From contig JAFSPG010000018.1 of NCBI GenBank assembly GCA_017443025.1, positions 310,001-374,000 on the forward strand: a DNA stretch of 64,000 nucleotides, given 5' to 3'. The notes beneath the pieces are model-generated. The model made no database searches. It was not told where the DNA came from and was given only the letters and a program-made list of their open reading frames with translations. This stretch comes from Bacteroidales bacterium (GTDB lineage Bacteria; Bacteroidota; Bacteroidia; Bacteroidales; UBA932). Positions 35,232-44,638 of this stretch are shown here, piece by piece; position 1 is the stretch's first letter; every line of letters starts with the position of its first letter. The position numbers and the translations under genes were made by a program.

Positions 35232-35411
35232 ATGGCAAAGTACAGAATCACCCAGATTATCAGCAAGAACGGCGAAACCAGCCGTCAGAAGGCTAACCTG
35301 CGTTCCCTCGGAATCCACAGGATGCACCAGACCGTCGAGGTCGAGAAGAATCCCGTGACCACCGGTATGCTGGAGAAAGTCCTTCACCTCGTAAAAGTTG
35401 AAGAAATCTAA
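35232..35411 (+). CDS. rpmD: 50S ribosomal protein L30
   Basis: uL30, 59 residues starting MAKYRITQIISKNGETSRQK. The frame is open 7 codons further upstream but that would overlap rpsE and skip the Shine-Dalgarno site. Seen: LRSLGIHRMHQTVEV, the family core. Confidence 0.97.
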   Translation: MAKYRITQIISKNGETSRQKANLRSLGIHRMHQTVEVEKNPVTTGMLEKVLHLVKVEEI

Positions 35412-35415
35412 GCAA

Positions 35416-35421
35416 GGGAGG
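35416..35421 (+). promoter_or_regulatory. strong Shine-Dalgarno site of rplO
   Basis: GGGAGG, 8 bases before the rplO ATG. Confidence 0.65.
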
Positions 35422-35429
35422 AAAGAGAT

Positions 35430-35882
35430 ATGAAGCTTAACAATTTGACCCCCGCAAAGGGAGCAACCCATACTAGCAAGAGGCTCGGCCGCGGCCAGGG
35501 TTCCGGTAAAGGTGGTACTTCCACCCGTGGTACCAAAGGTGCACAGGCCCGTGCCGGTTACGAGCACAAAGTTGGCTTCGAAGGTGGCCAGATGCCTATC
35601 CAGAGAAGACTTCCCAAGTTCGGATTCAAGAACCCTACCCGTGTTGAATACAAAGCCATCAACGTCTCCGACCTTCAGGCTCTGTTCGACGCAACCGGTA
35701 TCGCAAAGATTGACCTCGACGTTATCGTCGACGCCGGTCTCGCTCCGGTAAAGGAACTTGTGAAGGTTCTTGGCAACGGTGAACTCACCGCCGCGCTCGA
35801 GGTTTCCGCCGACGCATTCTCCAAATCAGCTATCGCTAAGATTGAGGCTGCTGGCGGCAAGGCAATCATAGTTGAAGAGTAA
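35430..35882 (+). CDS. rplO: 50S ribosomal protein L15
   Basis: uL15, a late assembly protein, 150 residues. Seen: LNNLTPAKGATHTSKRLGRG, the Gly-rich GQGSGKGGTSTRGTKGAQAR and FEGGQMPIQRRLPKFGFKN. Confidence 0.98.
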   Translation: MKLNNLTPAKGATHTSKRLGRGQGSGKGGTSTRGTKGAQARAGYEHKVGFEGGQMPIQRRLPKFGFKNPTRVEYKAINVSDLQALFDATGIAKIDLDVIVDAGLAPVKELVKVLGNGELTAALEVSADAFSKSAIAKIEAAGGKAIIVEE

Positions 35883-35885
35883 CAG

Positions 35886-37226
35886 ATGAACAAGTTTATT
35901 GAAACCATCCAGAACATCTTCAAAATCGAGGAACTGAAGAAGAGGATAATTTATACTCTTCTTCTCATCCTCGTTTACCGAATCGGCTGCGTCATCGTGC
36001 TTCCTGGCATCGATGCCGGTTCTCTTGCAGACCTCCAGGATACAACATCCAAGAACGGTCTCCTCGACCTTCTGAACATGTTCTCCGGCGGCGCATTCGG
36101 AAACGCCTCGATTTTTGCTCTTGGTGTGATGCCTTACATCTCGGCATCCATCATCATCCAGCTTCTGGGCATGTTCGTTCCCTACTTCCGCAAGCTGCAG
36201 ATGGAGGGAGAGAGCGGCCGCAAGAAGATCAATCAGTTGACCCGCTACCTGACCATTGCCGTTCTGGCGATCCAGGGCCCTGCCTACATGGCACAGGTTC
36301 ACAACCAGGTCGGTGGTTCAGCTATTCTCGCAGTAAGCCAGCTCGGATGGAGCACATTCACATTCAATCTTGTTTCCACCATCATCCTGATGGCCGGAAC
36401 TATCTTTGTGATGTGGCTCGGTGAGCGTATCACCGACCGTGGTATCGGCAACGGTATCTCCCTGATCATCATGATCGGTATCGTAGCCCGCCTGCCTTAT
36501 GCGCTCTTCTCCGAAGTTGCCACCAAGCTCTCCGCAACGGAGGGAGGTATGATTTTCGTCATCGTGGAGCTGGTAATCCTGTTCTTCGTATTCATCGCGG
36601 CCATCGCGCTTGTTTCCGCAGTCAGGAAAGTGCCTATCCAGTATGCAAGACGTGTCATCGGTAATCGTCAGTACGGCGGCGTCCGTCAGTATATGCCTCT
36701 GAGAATCAACTCAGCAGGCGTTATGCCTATCATCTTCGCCCAGATGCTGATGCTTCTCCCTATCCTGTTCTCGCAGTGGGAGTCTACACGCGGCCTTGCC
36801 GCAACCCTTGGCAACTATACCGGTGTATGGTATAATTTGATATTCGGTTTCCTTGTTGTCGTCTTCACGTATTTCTACACAGCCGTTACGGTCAACCCGA
36901 CCATGATGGCAGACAACCTGAAGAGAGACAACGGATTCATCCCCGGAGTAAAGCCCGGAACTGCAACCAAGAACTACCTCGATTCCATCCTTTCGAAGGT
37001 TACCCTTCCTGGTTCCATCTTCCTGGCTGTCATCGCCATCCTTCCTGCGGTTGCGATGAAATTCGGTGTCACCAACCAGTTCGCAAGTTTCTACGGCGGT
37101 ACTTCGCTGCTGATTCTTGTGGGCGTAGTTCTTGACACCCTCCAGCAAATTGAAAGCTATCTGCTCATGCGCCACTATGACGGCCTTATGAAAACCGGCC
37201 GTCTGAAGGGACGCTCGGGCATGTAA
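35886..37226 (+). CDS. secY: protein translocase subunit SecY
   Basis: Channel subunit of the Sec translocon in the inner membrane, 446 residues with ten membrane segments. Seen: ELKKRIIYTLLLILVYRIGC, MFSGGAFGNASIFALGVMPY, QMEGESGRKKINQLTRYLT and INSAGVMPIIFAQ. It starts 3 bases after rplO, as in most bacteria; secG is elsewhere in the window. Confidence 0.98.
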   Translation: MNKFIETIQNIFKIEELKKRIIYTLLLILVYRIGCVIVLPGIDAGSLADLQDTTSKNGLLDLLNMFSGGAFGNASIFALGVMPYISASIIIQLLGMFVPYFRKLQMEGESGRKKINQLTRYLTIAVLAIQGPAYMAQVHNQVGGSAILAVSQLGWSTFTFNLVSTIILMAGTIFVMWLGERITDRGIGNGISLIIMIGIVARLPYALFSEVATKLSATEGGMIFVIVELVILFFVFIAAIALVSAVRKVPIQYARRVIGNRQYGGVRQYMPLRINSAGVMPIIFAQMLMLLPILFSQWESTRGLAATLGNYTGVWYNLIFGFLVVVFTYFYTAVTVNPTMMADNLKRDNGFIPGVKPGTATKNYLDSILSKVTLPGSIFLAVIAILPAVAMKFGVTNQFASFYGGTSLLILVGVVLDTLQQIESYLLMRHYDGLMKTGRLKGRSGM

Positions 37227-37230
37227 TTTT

Positions 37231-37246
37231 GATGGTAGAAGGTTGA
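37231..37246 (+). promoter_or_regulatory. duplicated start region and five-codon frame before map
   Basis: TTGATGGTAG occurs twice, the copies 14 bases apart. The first ATG (37232) opens a frame of four codons whose TGA overlaps the map ATG (TGATG). It could feed ribosomes into map or be a by-product of duplication. Confidence 0.45.
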
Positions 37247-38025
37247 TGGTAGCGCCGAAGACAGAAGAAGCTATCGAACTGCTCCGTTTCAACGGAGAGC
37301 TGACGAGTAAAACGTTGGCGGAAGTCGGTAAAGCAGTCGCTCCTGGTGTGACAACTAAAAAGTTGAATGAGCTGGCTGAGACTTTTATCCGCGACCACGG
37401 TGCGGTTCCAAACTTCTTGGGTTACGACGGCTTTCCCGCCTCCATCTGTACTTCTGTCAACGATGTCGTGGTACACGGGTTCCCTTCCGACTATGTCCTC
37501 AAAGAGGGTGATATAGTTTCTGTGGATCTCGGTACAAAGTACAAAGGCTACAACGGCGACTCGGCTTACACTTTCCCGGTAGGGGAGGTTGACGCCGAAA
37601 CCAAAAAGCTTTTGACCGTAACACGCGAATCGTTGTTCAAGGGTATAGAGAAGGCAGTGGCTGGCAATCGTACCGGCGATATCGGACACGCGGTGCAAAC
37701 GTACGCCGAATCCTTCGGTTTCGGAGTCGTCCGTGAGCTTGAAGGCCACGGAATCGGCCGGGACATGCACGAGGACCCCGGAGTGCCCAATTACGGACAC
37801 CAAGGCAGGGGATGCAAACTCGTCGAGGGAATGGTAATATGCATCGAACCTATGATTACGGCGGGTCACCGCCAGGTGTATCTTGCAAAAAACGGTTGGG
37901 CGGTACACACAGCTGATCACAGGAACGCTGCACACTTCGAGCTTACGGTTGTTGTCCGTAAAGGCAAAGCGGAACTGCTTTCGACTTTCGACTTTATTGA
38001 GAAGGAAGGCAATATTAAATTTTAA
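37246..38025 (+). CDS. map: type I methionine aminopeptidase
   Basis: Removes the initiator methionine from new proteins, 259 residues. The five metal ligands are visible in order: Asp in VSVDLGTKYKG and YNGDSAYTF, His in LEGHGIGRDMHE, Glu in VICIEPM and Glu in AAHFELTVVV. The TTG one codon upstream opens the longer frame but ATG is preferred. It sits between secY and infA, as is usual in this phylum. Confidence 0.97.
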   Translation: MVAPKTEEAIELLRFNGELTSKTLAEVGKAVAPGVTTKKLNELAETFIRDHGAVPNFLGYDGFPASICTSVNDVVVHGFPSDYVLKEGDIVSVDLGTKYKGYNGDSAYTFPVGEVDAETKKLLTVTRESLFKGIEKAVAGNRTGDIGHAVQTYAESFGFGVVRELEGHGIGRDMHEDPGVPNYGHQGRGCKLVEGMVICIEPMITAGHRQVYLAKNGWAVHTADHRNAAHFELTVVVRKGKAELLSTFDFIEKEGNIKF

Positions 38026-38037
38026 AGTGGTATTTTA

Positions 38038-38256
38038 ATGTCAAAACAAGTAGCAATCGAACAGGACGGCGTTATCGTTGAAACCCTCCCTAACGCAATG
38101 TTCAAAGTTGAATTGGAGAACGGGCACGTCATCCTGGCTCATATCTCCGGAAAAATGAGACAGAATTTCATTCACATTCTTCTTGGAGACAAGGTTAAAA
38201 TTGAAATGTCACCGTACGATTTGACAAAAGGCAGAATATCCTTCAGATACAAATAA
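38038..38256 (+). CDS. infA: translation initiation factor IF-1
   Basis: OB-fold protein of 72 residues that occupies the A site during initiation. Seen: [39 protein letters not shown] and [11 protein letters not shown]. Confidence 0.98.
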   Translation: MSKQVAIEQDGVIVETLPNAMFKVELENGHVILAHISGKMRQNFIHILLGDKVKIEMSPYDLTKGRISFRYK

Positions 38257-38268
38257 AAATCACGCAAT

Positions 38269-38385
38269 ATGAAAGTAAAAACATCCATCAAAAAGCGCAG
38301 CGAGGATTGCAAGATCGTCCGTCGTAAAGGTCACCTCTACGTGATCTGCAAGAAGAATCCCAAATTCAAGATGCGCCAGGGATAA
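38269..38385 (+). CDS. rpmJ: 50S ribosomal protein L36
   Basis: bL36, only 38 residues: [14 protein letters not shown] then [19 protein letters not shown] and KMRQG. It sits 12 bases after infA and 37 before rpsM, the normal place. Of the four zinc ligands of the C+ form (C-x2-C...C...H) the first Cys is Ser and the His is Phe, so this is a zinc-free or degenerate form. Confidence 0.96.
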   Translation: MKVKTSIKKRSEDCKIVRRKGHLYVICKKNPKFKMRQG

Positions 38386-38422
38386 AATTCAGTTGTATAA
38401 CAAATTAAGTAAAGAATAAATT

Positions 38423-38800
38423 ATGGCAAGAATCGCCGGTGTTGATTTACCGAACAACAAAAGAGGAGAAGTAGGTCTGACCTACATCTTCGGTATCGGT
38501 CGCTCATCTGCAAGGAAAATCCTTGACGTCTGCGAAATCCCCTACGACACTAAGGTCAATGAGTGGGACGACGATCAGATTGCAAAGATCCGTGCTGAAA
38601 TCAGCGAAAACTACAAAATCGAAGGTGAGCTCCGTTCCACCGTTCAGATGAACATCAAACGATTGATGGACATTGGTTGCTATCGTGGTGTACGTCACCG
38701 TATCGGACTTCCCGTCCGCGGCCAGAGCACCAAGAACAACGCACGTACCCGCAAGGGACGTAAGAAGACCGTTGCAAACAAGAAGAAAGCGACCAAATAA
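38423..38800 (+). CDS. rpsM: 30S ribosomal protein S13
   Basis: uS13, head protein contacting the P-site tRNA and 50S, 125 residues. Seen: [32 protein letters not shown] and [20 protein letters not shown]. Confidence 0.98.
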   Translation: MARIAGVDLPNNKRGEVGLTYIFGIGRSSARKILDVCEIPYDTKVNEWDDDQIAKIRAEISENYKIEGELRSTVQMNIKRLMDIGCYRGVRHRIGLPVRGQSTKNNARTRKGRKKTVANKKKATK

Positions 38801-38813
38801 CACTTGATGAATT

Positions 38814-39200
38814 ATGGCAAAGAAAACAACAACTAAAAAGAGAGTCGTTAAAGTTGAGGCTGTTGGTGAAGCTCATATTTCATCAACTTTCAACAACGTC
38901 ATCGTTACCCTCACCAATGCAGTTGGCCAGGTTATCAGCTGGTCTTCCGCAGGTAAGTGCGGCTTCCGTGGTTCCAAGAAGAATACTCCTTACGCCGCCC
39001 AGATGGCAGCCGAGGATGCTTCCAAGACCGCTTTTGATGCCGGACTCCGCAAGGTGAAGTGCTTCGTCAAAGGTCCTGGTGCAGGCCGTGAGTCCGCTAT
39101 CAGAACTATCAATAATGCAGGTATCGAGGTTATCGAAATCGTCGATGTAACCCCTATGCCCCACAATGGCTGCCGCCCGAAAGGTCGTCGTAAAGTTTAA
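38814..39200 (+). CDS. rpsK: 30S ribosomal protein S11
   Basis: uS11, platform protein, 128 residues. Seen: [38 protein letters not shown] and [18 protein letters not shown]. Confidence 0.98.
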   Translation: MAKKTTTKKRVVKVEAVGEAHISSTFNNVIVTLTNAVGQVISWSSAGKCGFRGSKKNTPYAAQMAAEDASKTAFDAGLRKVKCFVKGPGAGRESAIRTINNAGIEVIEIVDVTPMPHNGCRPKGRRKV

Positions 39201-39221
39201 CATTTTTAAGATTGATTTACT

Positions 39222-39827
39222 ATGGCAAGATATACTGGTCCCAGTACTAAAATCGCCCGTAAATTCGGCGAACCTATCTACGGCGCAGACAAATACTTTG
39301 AGAAAAGGAATTTCCCTCCCGGACAGCACGGCGCAGCCCGCAAGCGCGCCCGCAAGGCTACTGACTACGGCAGCCAGCTGAAGGAGAAGCAGAAAGTCAA
39401 ATACATGTACGGTGTGCTCGAGCGTCAGTTCCGCAACACCTACGAGAAAGCTTCCCGCATGTCCGGACAGAAAGGTGAAAACCTCCTCTTCCTGCTTGAG
39501 TCCCGCCTCGACAACATCGTTTACCGTCTTGGCATCGCTCCTACCCGTGCAGCTGCACGCCAGCTTGTCCTTCACCGTCACATCACCCTGAACGGCCTGG
39601 TATGCAACATCGCTTCGGCACAGGTTAAGCCCGGTGACGTTATTGCTGTCCGCGAAAGGTCCAAGAGCCTTGAGGTCATCCAGAACAGCATTGCTTCCGC
39701 AACCAAGTATTCCTGGCTCGAGTTCGATGCTGCCAAGCTGACCGGCAAGTATCTCAATGTTCCCACCAGGGAGGAAATCCCCGAGAACATCAACGAGCAG
39801 CTAATCGTCGACCTCTACTCCAAGTAA
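39222..39827 (+). CDS. rpsD: 30S ribosomal protein S4
   Basis: uS4, primary 16S rRNA binder, 201 residues. Seen: [40 protein letters not shown] and the S4 domain [17 protein letters not shown]. The N-terminal zinc cysteines of the C+ form are absent. Confidence 0.98.
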   Translation: MARYTGPSTKIARKFGEPIYGADKYFEKRNFPPGQHGAARKRARKATDYGSQLKEKQKVKYMYGVLERQFRNTYEKASRMSGQKGENLLFLLESRLDNIVYRLGIAPTRAAARQLVLHRHITLNGLVCNIASAQVKPGDVIAVRERSKSLEVIQNSIASATKYSWLEFDAAKLTGKYLNVPTREEIPENINEQLIVDLYSK

Positions 39828-39854
39828 TGATTTAACACCTTAACAAGACACAAT

Positions 39855-40865
39855 ATGGCAATCTTAGCATTTCAAAAACCGGACAAGGTGATTATGCTCG
39901 AATGCACTGACACCGTCGGTCGTTTCGAATTCAGGCCTCTTGAGCCCGGATACGGACAGACCATCGGCAACGCGCTTCGCCGCATTCTCCTTTCTTCCCT
40001 GGAAGGTTTTGCTATCAGCTCGATCAAGATCACCGGTGTGGACGAGGAATTCCAGACCATTCCCGGAGTCATCGAGGGTATGCAAGACATCATCCTCAAC
40101 CTCAAACAAGTCAGGTTCAAGAGAATGGTAGATAGTGTCGACTCTGAGGTTGCGAATATCACCGTCAGCGGCAAACAGGAGTTTACCGCAGAGGAGATAT
40201 CCAAAGGATTGTCTTCTTTCAAGGTGCTGAATCCTGATCTCCACATCTGCTCGATGGAGCCTTCCGTAAAGATTGAAATCTCCATTACCATCACCAAGGG
40301 CCGCGGTTTCGTAGCCTCTGACGAGGAAAGGGACGGTAACAATCCTATCGGAACGATTCCCGTGGACGCCATTTACACTCCTATCCGCAAGGTCAACTGG
40401 ACTGTAGACAACTGGCGCGTCGAACAGAAAACCGACTACGAAAAGCTTAACCTCGAGATTGTGACCGACGGTTCCATTACCCCCGACGCCGCACTCCAGG
40501 ACGCTGCGAACATCCTCATCTACCACTTCAAGCTCTTCACCGATGACAAGAAGCTCACCCTTGAAAGCACAGTGGAGACCGATTCCAAGGAACTCGACGA
40601 GGAATCACTTCGCACAAGGCATCTGCTCCTGACCAAGCTCTCAGACATGGGTCTGTCCGTAAGGGCATACAACTGCCTGAAAGCCGCCGATATCGACACC
40701 TTCGCCGACCTCGTATCCTACTCGAGGGCTGAACTTATGAAGTTCCGCAACTTCGGCCGCAAGTCTCTCAACGAGATCGATATCCTGGTCGACAAGATGA
40801 AGCTTTCCTTCGGAATGGATGTCAGAAAGTATAATATTGAACCCAAGAAAAAGAACAACGTTTAA
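39855..40865 (+). CDS. rpoA: DNA-directed RNA polymerase subunit alpha
   Basis: Scaffold of RNA polymerase, 336 residues. Seen: N-terminal dimer domain ([30 protein letters not shown]), then a flexible linker and the C-terminal DNA-contacting domain with [20 protein letters not shown] and [14 protein letters not shown]. Located between rpsD and rplQ as in the classic alpha operon. Confidence 0.98.
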   Translation: MAILAFQKPDKVIMLECTDTVGRFEFRPLEPGYGQTIGNALRRILLSSLEGFAISSIKITGVDEEFQTIPGVIEGMQDIILNLKQVRFKRMVDSVDSEVANITVSGKQEFTAEEISKGLSSFKVLNPDLHICSMEPSVKIEISITITKGRGFVASDEERDGNNPIGTIPVDAIYTPIRKVNWTVDNWRVEQKTDYEKLNLEIVTDGSITPDAALQDAANILIYHFKLFTDDKKLTLESTVETDSKELDEESLRTRHLLLTKLSDMGLSVRAYNCLKAADIDTFADLVSYSRAELMKFRNFGRKSLNEIDILVDKMKLSFGMDVRKYNIEPKKKNNV

Positions 40866-40867
40866 CT

Positions 40868-41380
40868 ATGAGGCACAATAAATCATTCAACCACCTCGGA
40901 CGTCAGAGCGGACATCGTAAAGCTACCCTTGCTAACATGGCATCTTCCCTGATTCTTCACAAGAGAATCAACACCACCGTTGCAAAGGCAAAGGCTCTCA
41001 AGATGTATCTTGAACCCCTCGTGACCAAATCCAAGGAGGATACGACCCATTCACGTCGAGTAGTTTTCAGCTACCTGAAGAACAAATTCGCTGTTGCGGA
41101 ACTCTACCGCACCATCGCTCCCAAGATCGCCGACCGTCCCGGTGGCTATCTGAGAGTTCTTCACACAGGTTTCCGTCAGGGTGACGCCGCCGAAATGGCA
41201 CTCGTCGAGTTTGTCGACTTCAACGAAGCCGCTCTCGCCACCACCACCAAGAAGGAGGCCAAGAAGACTACCCGTCGCAGCCGCACAAAGAAGGCTGAGG
41301 CCGCTCCCGCAGAGCCCGCAGCCCCTGCAGCAGAGGCACCCGCCGAAGCTCCCGCAGCTGAAGAGCCCAAGGCAGAATAA
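40868..41380 (+). CDS. rplQ: 50S ribosomal protein L17
   Basis: bL17, near the tunnel exit, 170 residues. Core: [20 protein letters not shown] and [20 protein letters not shown]. It has an added tail of roughly 50 residues, first Lys/Arg-rich then Ala/Pro/Glu repeats ([20 protein letters not shown]). Last gene of the operon. Confidence 0.97.
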   Translation: MRHNKSFNHLGRQSGHRKATLANMASSLILHKRINTTVAKAKALKMYLEPLVTKSKEDTTHSRRVVFSYLKNKFAVAELYRTIAPKIADRPGGYLRVLHTGFRQGDAAEMALVEFVDFNEAALATTTKKEAKKTTRRSRTKKAEAAPAEPAAPAAEAPAEAPAAEEPKAE

Positions 41381-41398
41381 TAATCTGCACTTGTCAGA

Positions 41399-41437
41399 AA
41401 AATCCCCGATCGCATTGCGACCGGGGATTTTAGTTTT
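41399..41437. terminator. bidirectional terminator between rplQ and the NagB-LmbE gene
   Basis: AATCCCCG...TCGC / GCGA...CGGGGATT with a 3-base loop and one mismatch, flanked by A-run on the left and TTTTAGTTTTT on the right. It can serve both converging transcripts. Confidence 0.85.
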
Positions 41438-41457
41438 TATGCCTGTTTAAGAAGGCT

Positions 41458-43392
41458 TTATTTCAATTTAAGGAAAACCTCTATAGCCTGATATTCGGCC
41501 ATTCCGAGGTCGTTGTAGCTTGAGGCGGTTGTCTGCGTGCGGTCTTCAGCCCTCTGCCAGAACTCGCGAGGATCGTCGCCGGGGAAGGGAACAATATCTT
41601 TCTGGGAAAGATGGCGGAAAATGGCGTGACGCTTCTTGATAAGCTCATCCGGGCTTAGAGGCACTGCCATATCTACCCTGCCGAGCTCCCACTCCATCCA
41701 GGCGCCACGGTAGAGCCAGATGGTAGTAGCCTCGAGCCATTTCTGCCCTTCGTCGAGCAGCTGTTCTACGGCCTCGAGAGCAGCTTCCGTACATACGCGA
41801 TGGGTTCCGTGAGGGTCTGCAAGGTCGCCGGCCATATAAATCTGGTCGGGCTTCAGATCCATAAGGAGTTTCTTGATGATATCTACATCGGCCTGAGTGC
41901 GTGGATTCTTCTTTATTCCGCCCGACTCATAGAAGGGCAGGTTGAGGAAGTGGACGTTGGTATTGTCGTTCAGGCCGAAGGAACGGACGGCTCCGCGGGC
42001 TTCGCTTCTGCGGATGGCGCCCTTGATTTCCAGGAGTTCGCGGGGCTCGGGCTCGCCGGGACGTTTGCTGTCAACCAGAGCCTTGACTTTCTCAAACTCA
42101 TTTGCAAAGCCGAGCTGATGCGCGGCATCCATATGCTGAAGCACTACATCGTCGTGTACGGCCACGTTACCGGAGGTCTCATAGGCCACATGCACGTCGT
42201 GTCCCTGTTCGACCAGACGAATGAAGGTTCCGCCCATCGAAATTACGTCGTCGTCGGGATGAGGCGAGAAAATGAGGACCTTCTTGGGGAAAGGAGCCGA
42301 TTTTACCGGACGGGTAGAATCGTCTGCGTTGGGCTTGCCGCCCGGCCAGCCGGTAATCGTATGCTGGAGGTCGTTGAATACGCCGATATTGATCTTGTCG
42401 TAAGGTCCGAAAAGTTCGAGCATCTCGCCGAGACCGTTTTCAAGGTAGTCGCCGAGGGTAAGCTTCAGAATCGGCTTATGGACGGTCTGGCAGAGCCAGA
42501 TAACAGCCTTGCGAATGAATTTCGGAGTCCAGTCGCAGGGGCCGATAAGCCAGGGCGATATGATTCGGGTGAGGCCCGATGCCGACATTTCGTCGGCGTA
42601 AAGGGTAATGTTGTTATGATGCTGGAGGAAGGAGGCCGCGTAAGCGGGATTTACCGGCTCCTCGACGATTTTCCTGATGATTTCGGCCTTGTTCTCGCCC
42701 CAGGCTAGAAGAATGATTCTTTTGGCGCTCAGCATAGTGTCGATACCCATGGTAATGGCCATTTCCGGGGTGTCGTTTACATTGCTGAAGTTCGCGGACT
42801 GGCGCTTGCGGCTCTTGTATGAGAGACGTACCAGGCGGGTGCGGGACGTTTCGGAAGCTCCGGCCTCATTGAAACCTATCTGTCCGTTCTCGCCTACGCC
42901 CATTACAAGAATATCAAGTTCGCGGGCCATCTTCTCGTATTCCGCGCAGAATTCGGAGATTTTGTCGTGAGGAAGGGTTGTATAAGGGATATGGATGTTC
43001 TCCGGGGAGACGTCTACCTTCTCGACGAATTCACCGAACAGGGTACGGTTGCGGCCATAGGCTTTTCTGTCGTTGACTACGGGATAATATTCGTCGAGCG
43101 AGAATATCTCTACGTCCTTGAAAGATATCTTTCCTTCTTCGTAGTACCTGGCCAGCCATTTATAAAGCGAAACTGGAGAGGTTCCGGTAGTAAGGCCCAG
43201 CTTGAACTTGCGTCCGGGCTTGGATTTCCGGAACCCATTGACAGCTTCAACTATCTGCTTGGCAATGACCTCGCTGCCGTGGGTCGAGTCGGGAAAAATT
43301 TCGGTTTTAATCCTTTCGTATGCGTGTAGCACATCATTCGGAAGGTTAGTTTCAATAAGCCCTCCGTCCTTTGGTAACGTAAAGTGTTTCAT
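41458..43392 (-). CDS. NagB-like glucosamine-6-phosphate deaminase domain fused to LmbE/PIG-L deacetylase domain
   Basis: Two-domain protein of 644 residues. N-terminal part (about 25-275) is of the NagB family: LGLTTGTSPVSLYKW, IFSLDEYYPV and VGVGENGQIGFNEAG. C-terminal part (about 370-600) is LmbE-like with FSPHPDDDVISMGG and DPHGTHR, the zinc site of GlcNAc deacetylases. In true NagB the motif reads GEDGHIAFNEP; here Asp and His are Asn and Gln, so the deaminase chemistry may be altered, while the deacetylase motif looks intact. It follows a LacI-type gene by 14 bases and is probably controlled by it. The family occurs in other Bacteroidota. Confidence 0.88.
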   Translation of the reverse strand: MKHFTLPKDGGLIETNLPNDVLHAYERIKTEIFPDSTHGSEVIAKQIVEAVNGFRKSKPGRKFKLGLTTGTSPVSLYKWLARYYEEGKISFKDVEIFSLDEYYPVVNDRKAYGRNRTLFGEFVEKVDVSPENIHIPYTTLPHDKISEFCAEYEKMARELDILVMGVGENGQIGFNEAGASETSRTRLVRLSYKSRKRQSANFSNVNDTPEMAITMGIDTMLSAKRIILLAWGENKAEIIRKIVEEPVNPAYAASFLQHHNNITLYADEMSASGLTRIISPWLIGPCDWTPKFIRKAVIWLCQTVHKPILKLTLGDYLENGLGEMLELFGPYDKINIGVFNDLQHTITGWPGGKPNADDSTRPVKSAPFPKKVLIFSPHPDDDVISMGGTFIRLVEQGHDVHVAYETSGNVAVHDDVVLQHMDAAHQLGFANEFEKVKALVDSKRPGEPEPRELLEIKGAIRRSEARGAVRSFGLNDNTNVHFLNLPFYESGGIKKNPRTQADVDIIKKLLMDLKPDQIYMAGDLADPHGTHRVCTEAALEAVEQLLDEGQKWLEATTIWLYRGAWMEWELGRVDMAVPLSPDELIKKRHAIFRHLSQKDIVPFPGDDPREFWQRAEDRTQTTASSYNDLGMAEYQAIEVFLKLK

Positions 43393-43406
43393 ACTGTTAT
43401 GTGTGG

Positions 43407-44420
43407 TTATTTTTCTGTGGATTCTCCCAGGATAAGCTCCGGATTCAGGATAATCTGCTTCGGCTCCTTGCCGTCAATCATATCGACTAGGACTTCGACT
43501 GATTTTTCGCCGAGCTCCTTGAGAGGCTGGACGATATGGGTGACCGTCCTGCGGTATAAACTGTAAATGTCGCTCTCGTCAAAGCACACAAGGGCGAGGT
43601 CGGCCGGGGTCTTTACGCCTTTTTTCTTCATCACCGACAAGACGGCCGCAGACAGGGAATAGGTGGGCATGAACAGGGCCTCAACTCCCCTCTTGATGGC
43701 ATCGTCAATGATTTCCTCGACTTCTTCGGCGGCCTTGCCGTAGGTTGTATGGTGTACCGTAGGCGAAAGGCCCGCAGCCTGCATTGCTGAAGCATAACCG
43801 ATCTCGCGTTCGGTGAGGCTGGACAGGTCGAGGGCGTAGGAAATCATCTCAATCTTCTTGTAGCCCTTGGAAATGAGTTCGTCTGTGGCAATTTGTCCGG
43901 CTTTCTTGTCATCGAGGAGGACCTTGCCGGCCTTTGTGATGGATTCGATATCGCGGTCAAGGAGTACGACGGGGATTTTATACGCAATGGCCTTGCTTAT
44001 GGCATCCTCGCTGCCCGCACAGGGAGCCACGATGATACCGTCGATATTATGTGCCATTACCATCTCCAGAACCTCCGCCAGCTTGCTGGCTTTATCTTCG
44101 GAGCTTGAGAAGAAGACATTGTATCCGAGTTCGTTGGCTTTATTTTCTATCCACCTTGAGATTCCGGCAAAGAATCTGTTCGAGATGTCATTGGGGATAA
44201 CGGCGATGGTGTTTGAACGGCCGCTGCGAAGCGAGGCTGCCGAAAGATTTCGCCTATAGCCGAGTCTCTCCGCCACGGCGAGAACCCTTTTTGCAGTATC
44301 GGCGTTGACCGGGCATATAAGATTGCCGGCATCGTCCTTCTTTGCATTCATCACGAATGAAACCAGCGTGACCGAAACGTTGGCCTCACGCGCTACATCC
44401 CTGATTGTGACTCGTTTCAT
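43407..44420 (-). CDS. LacI family transcriptional regulator
   Basis: DNA-binding repressor of 337 residues: N-terminal helix-turn-helix (RVTIRDVAREANVSVTLVSF), hinge (RRNLSAASLRSGRSNTIAVI) and a periplasmic-binding-like sugar domain. The ATG at 44420 has a strong Shine-Dalgarno site (AAGGAGG), which decides the start over the longer frame. Being cotranscribed with the NagB-LmbE gene, it probably senses an amino sugar; the ligand is inferred. A divergent gene (hppA) lies across a 218-base gap. Confidence 0.93.
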   Translation of the reverse strand: MKRVTIRDVAREANVSVTLVSFVMNAKKDDAGNLICPVNADTAKRVLAVAERLGYRRNLSAASLRSGRSNTIAVIPNDISNRFFAGISRWIENKANELGYNVFFSSSEDKASKLAEVLEMVMAHNIDGIIVAPCAGSEDAISKAIAYKIPVVLLDRDIESITKAGKVLLDDKKAGQIATDELISKGYKKIEMISYALDLSSLTEREIGYASAMQAAGLSPTVHHTTYGKAAEEVEEIIDDAIKRGVEALFMPTYSLSAAVLSVMKKKGVKTPADLALVCFDESDIYSLYRRTVTHIVQPLKELGEKSVEVLVDMIDGKEPKQIILNPELILGESTEK

Positions 44421-44428
44421 AATGTTAT

Positions 44429-44435
44429 CCTCCTT
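44429..44435 (-). promoter_or_regulatory. strong Shine-Dalgarno site of the lacI-type gene
   Basis: AAGGAGG on the minus strand, 8 bases before the ATG. Confidence 0.7.
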
Positions 44436-44454
44436 TTGAGTTGCCAAAAAACCT

Positions 44455-44496
44455 TGCCATTTAGCAAACGAAATGCATAATAGGCATCGCAAGTTA
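44455..44496 (-). promoter_or_regulatory. possible promoter and operator of the lacI-type gene
   Basis: Minus-strand TAACTTGC (44489-44496) is one base short of a -7 box. Downstream lie two imperfect dyads: GCCATTT/AAATGC (about 44456-44475) and ATGC/GCAT (44473-44487). Either could be an autoregulatory operator. Weak evidence. Confidence 0.35.
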
Positions 44497-44585
44497 GTAA
44501 TTCTTTAAAACTTTTCAAAAAATTTTAAATGCTTTCGTAACAGGCTCAATATGCCCTTAACGGCTTTTAATTGCGGATTTTTTTG

Positions 44586-44593
44586 TATCTTCG
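44586..44593 (+). promoter_or_regulatory. near-consensus -7 box for hppA
   Basis: TATCTTCG, one mismatch to TAnnTTTG, 45 bases before the hppA ATG. The sequence between 44497 and this box is AT-rich with no other clear signal. Confidence 0.45.
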
Positions 44594-44638
44594 CCCTTTG
44601 GATTAGTTTTGATTATAAAAATTGTAATTGATAAGACT

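Noticed and set aside
41800..42708. 302-codon plus-strand frame opposite the NagB-LmbE gene
   Set aside because: Shadow of a well-supported gene on the other strand; no promoter or motif.
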